From contig JAHFAK010000090.1 in NCBI GenBank assembly GCA_023250585.1, positions 1-6,301 on the forward strand: a DNA stretch of 6,301 nucleotides, written 5' to 3'. Below, one piece after another: positions 5,367-6,301 of the stretch; positions within the stretch are counted from its first letter, which is position 1; each line of letters starts with the position of its first letter. Under the pieces are notes generated by a model. It had not been told where the DNA came from. It saw only the letters and a list, made by a program, of their open reading frames with translations, and ran no database searches. This DNA comes from Deltaproteobacteria bacterium (GTDB lineage Bacteria; Bdellovibrionota_F; JAHFAK01). Made by a program: the position numbers and the translations under genes.

Positions 5367-6248
5367 ATGACGAAACGTATTTTAGTTATTGAGCACGATC
5401 GTTCATTTTTCAATCGTATCCGCGATTTTTTCTCACCTGAGCTTCAGTGTGTCTTTGCTGATACAAGACAGGAAGCATTAAGCCTTCTCCAAAATAAAAA
5501 GTTTGATATAATTATTTTAAGCGCCGAATTGCATGAGGTGAGTGGGTATCTTTTATGTAAAACGATTAAAGAGAATACTTTATTTCAATCTATTCCTTTA
5601 ATTATTGTTTCTGAAGCTTCCGATGCTGCCGTGACATTTGAACAACATAAGAAACTAAAATTTCATGCAGATGCATATGTAGAAAAAAAAGTATCCAATG
5701 ACTCTCTACTTAAGATAATGTATTCTTTTATACCCAGTCTTGAACATGCTGAAAAAATGCCAGAAATAAAAGAATCCATAAAAGATCTCGAACAAGAACT
5801 TGTTCAACAAAAGAAAGTCAATGAAATGCTTTTGAGAAAACTCAATGAGTATCGGGAAGAGTGTAGTTTTTTAAGAAAAAAGGTTAACCGGGTTGATGAA
5901 CAATTAGAGATTTATAGTCCCAAAAAATCTATTGTCAGATTCCGTGATCATTTCAAATCTCATGATGACGCTCTTTTAGAACTTGAGAAAAAAGATCGAG
6001 AGATACAAAACCTCTTTGATACAGTTACGTCATTACGAGATGAGATGAAAAAATCTAAAGAAACAGTAAGATCCGAAACAGAAGTTCGTGAGACTCAACA
6101 TAAACAAGTACTAGACCAGCTAGAATTGGATTATAAAAATAAATTAGAAAAGTTTGAAGAACGAGAGAGAAAGTTTCGTGAGATTCAAAAGAAATATCGT
6201 GAAGCGACCGAAGAGTTTTTTGATAAAGTTGACGAGCTAAGGAAATAA
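5367..6248 (+). CDS. Pseudo-receiver domain protein with long C-terminal coiled coil
   Basis: Residues 3-122 of this 293-residue cytoplasmic protein have the CheY-like receiver pattern: KRILVIEHD (3-11), a helix, FDIIILSAELHEVSG (46-60), IPLIIVSEAS (76-85) and ADAYVEKK (101-108). Key positions have changed. The acidic pair reads E9-H10, the phospho-acceptor Asp is replaced by S52, and the Pro after the conserved Lys (K107) is Lys. Aspartyl phosphorylation is therefore unlikely and the domain probably works as a binding module. Residues about 128-182 and 203-293 are highly charged, Leu-spaced coiled coil (DLEQELVQQKKVNEMLLRKL is a typical stretch), broken by a linker (183-202). No output DNA-binding or enzymatic domain is present. 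The layout recalls AglZ and FrzS, motility scaffolds of Myxococcus, although it is much shorter than AglZ. AAGGA at 5350-5354 serves the start, seven bases after the protease stop. Confidence 0.9.
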   Translation: MTKRILVIEHDRSFFNRIRDFFSPELQCVFADTRQEALSLLQNKKFDIIILSAELHEVSGYLLCKTIKENTLFQSIPLIIVSEASDAAVTFEQHKKLKFHADAYVEKKVSNDSLLKIMYSFIPSLEHAEKMPEIKESIKDLEQELVQQKKVNEMLLRKLNEYREECSFLRKKVNRVDEQLEIYSPKKSIVRFRDHFKSHDDALLELEKKDREIQNLFDTVTSLRDEMKKSKETVRSETEVRETQHKQVLDQLELDYKNKLEKFEERERKFREIQKKYREATEEFFDKVDELRK

Positions 6249-6301
6249 AGAAAGTTATCGATGTGTATATCTATTGTCGTTTTCTCACTCCGTTGCTTCA
6301 T

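Noticed and set aside
1-6301. tRNA, rRNA, CRISPR array, insertion-sequence ends, phage attachment site or origin
   Set aside because: Reading through both strands gave no tRNA-like cloverleaf, no regularly spaced repeats, no transposase and no DnaA-box cluster; the window is almost entirely protein-coding.

Overview
The window is AT-rich bacterial DNA with every convincing gene on the + strand. Three exported proteins with ordinary signal peptides, a matrixin-type metalloprotease ending in a Ser-Gly-Gly-Cys / membrane helix / Arg-Arg tail, and a degenerate receiver fused to a coiled coil suggest a Gram-negative bacterium of deltaproteobacterial or myxobacterial character, possibly an uncultured lineage. 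That placement is an inference from gene content and is weak. TGA is used as a stop, so the standard bacterial code applies.

Region 1 (about 1-892) is a toxin-antitoxin block. It starts with the C-terminal end of a PIN-domain (VapC-like) toxin cut by the window edge. Next comes a tightly packed 35-codon open frame of unknown status. A complete toxin-first higBA pair follows: a RelE/HigB-type ribonuclease toxin, then an XRE-type antitoxin that overlaps it by 11 bp. A good sigma70-type promoter (TTGACA, 17 bp, TACTAT) lies just before higB. Its -10 box sits inside a small palindrome, and both are bracketed by a longer inverted repeat, as expected for an autoregulated operon. The predicted transcription start falls on or next to the higB start codon, so the toxin may be translated from a leaderless mRNA while the antitoxin has a good Shine-Dalgarno site.

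Region 2 (893-1010) is a short AT-rich spacer with no gene and no convincing terminator. At most it has a weak -10-like promoter element for the genes downstream.

Region 3 (1011-6248) is one compact gene train, with junctions ranging from a 26 bp overlap to a 10 bp gap. It runs: obgE (ribosome-assembly GTPase), an exported protein of unknown function, rsfS (ribosomal silencing factor), a small exported protein, a matrixin-family zinc metalloprotease with a C-terminal anchor or sorting signal, and a pseudo-receiver/coiled-coil protein. obgE and rsfS are a familiar pair in 50S subunit assembly and translational shut-down. The interleaved exported genes are the unusual part. The small exported protein and the metalloprotease, one base apart, look like a functional pair. 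The last 53 bases hold only the possible beginning of another gene.

The observations most worth following are: the protease with its exported partner and Cys-containing C-terminal tail; the receiver domain that has lost its phospho-acceptor aspartate and carries an AglZ/FrzS-like coiled coil; and the higBA control region.
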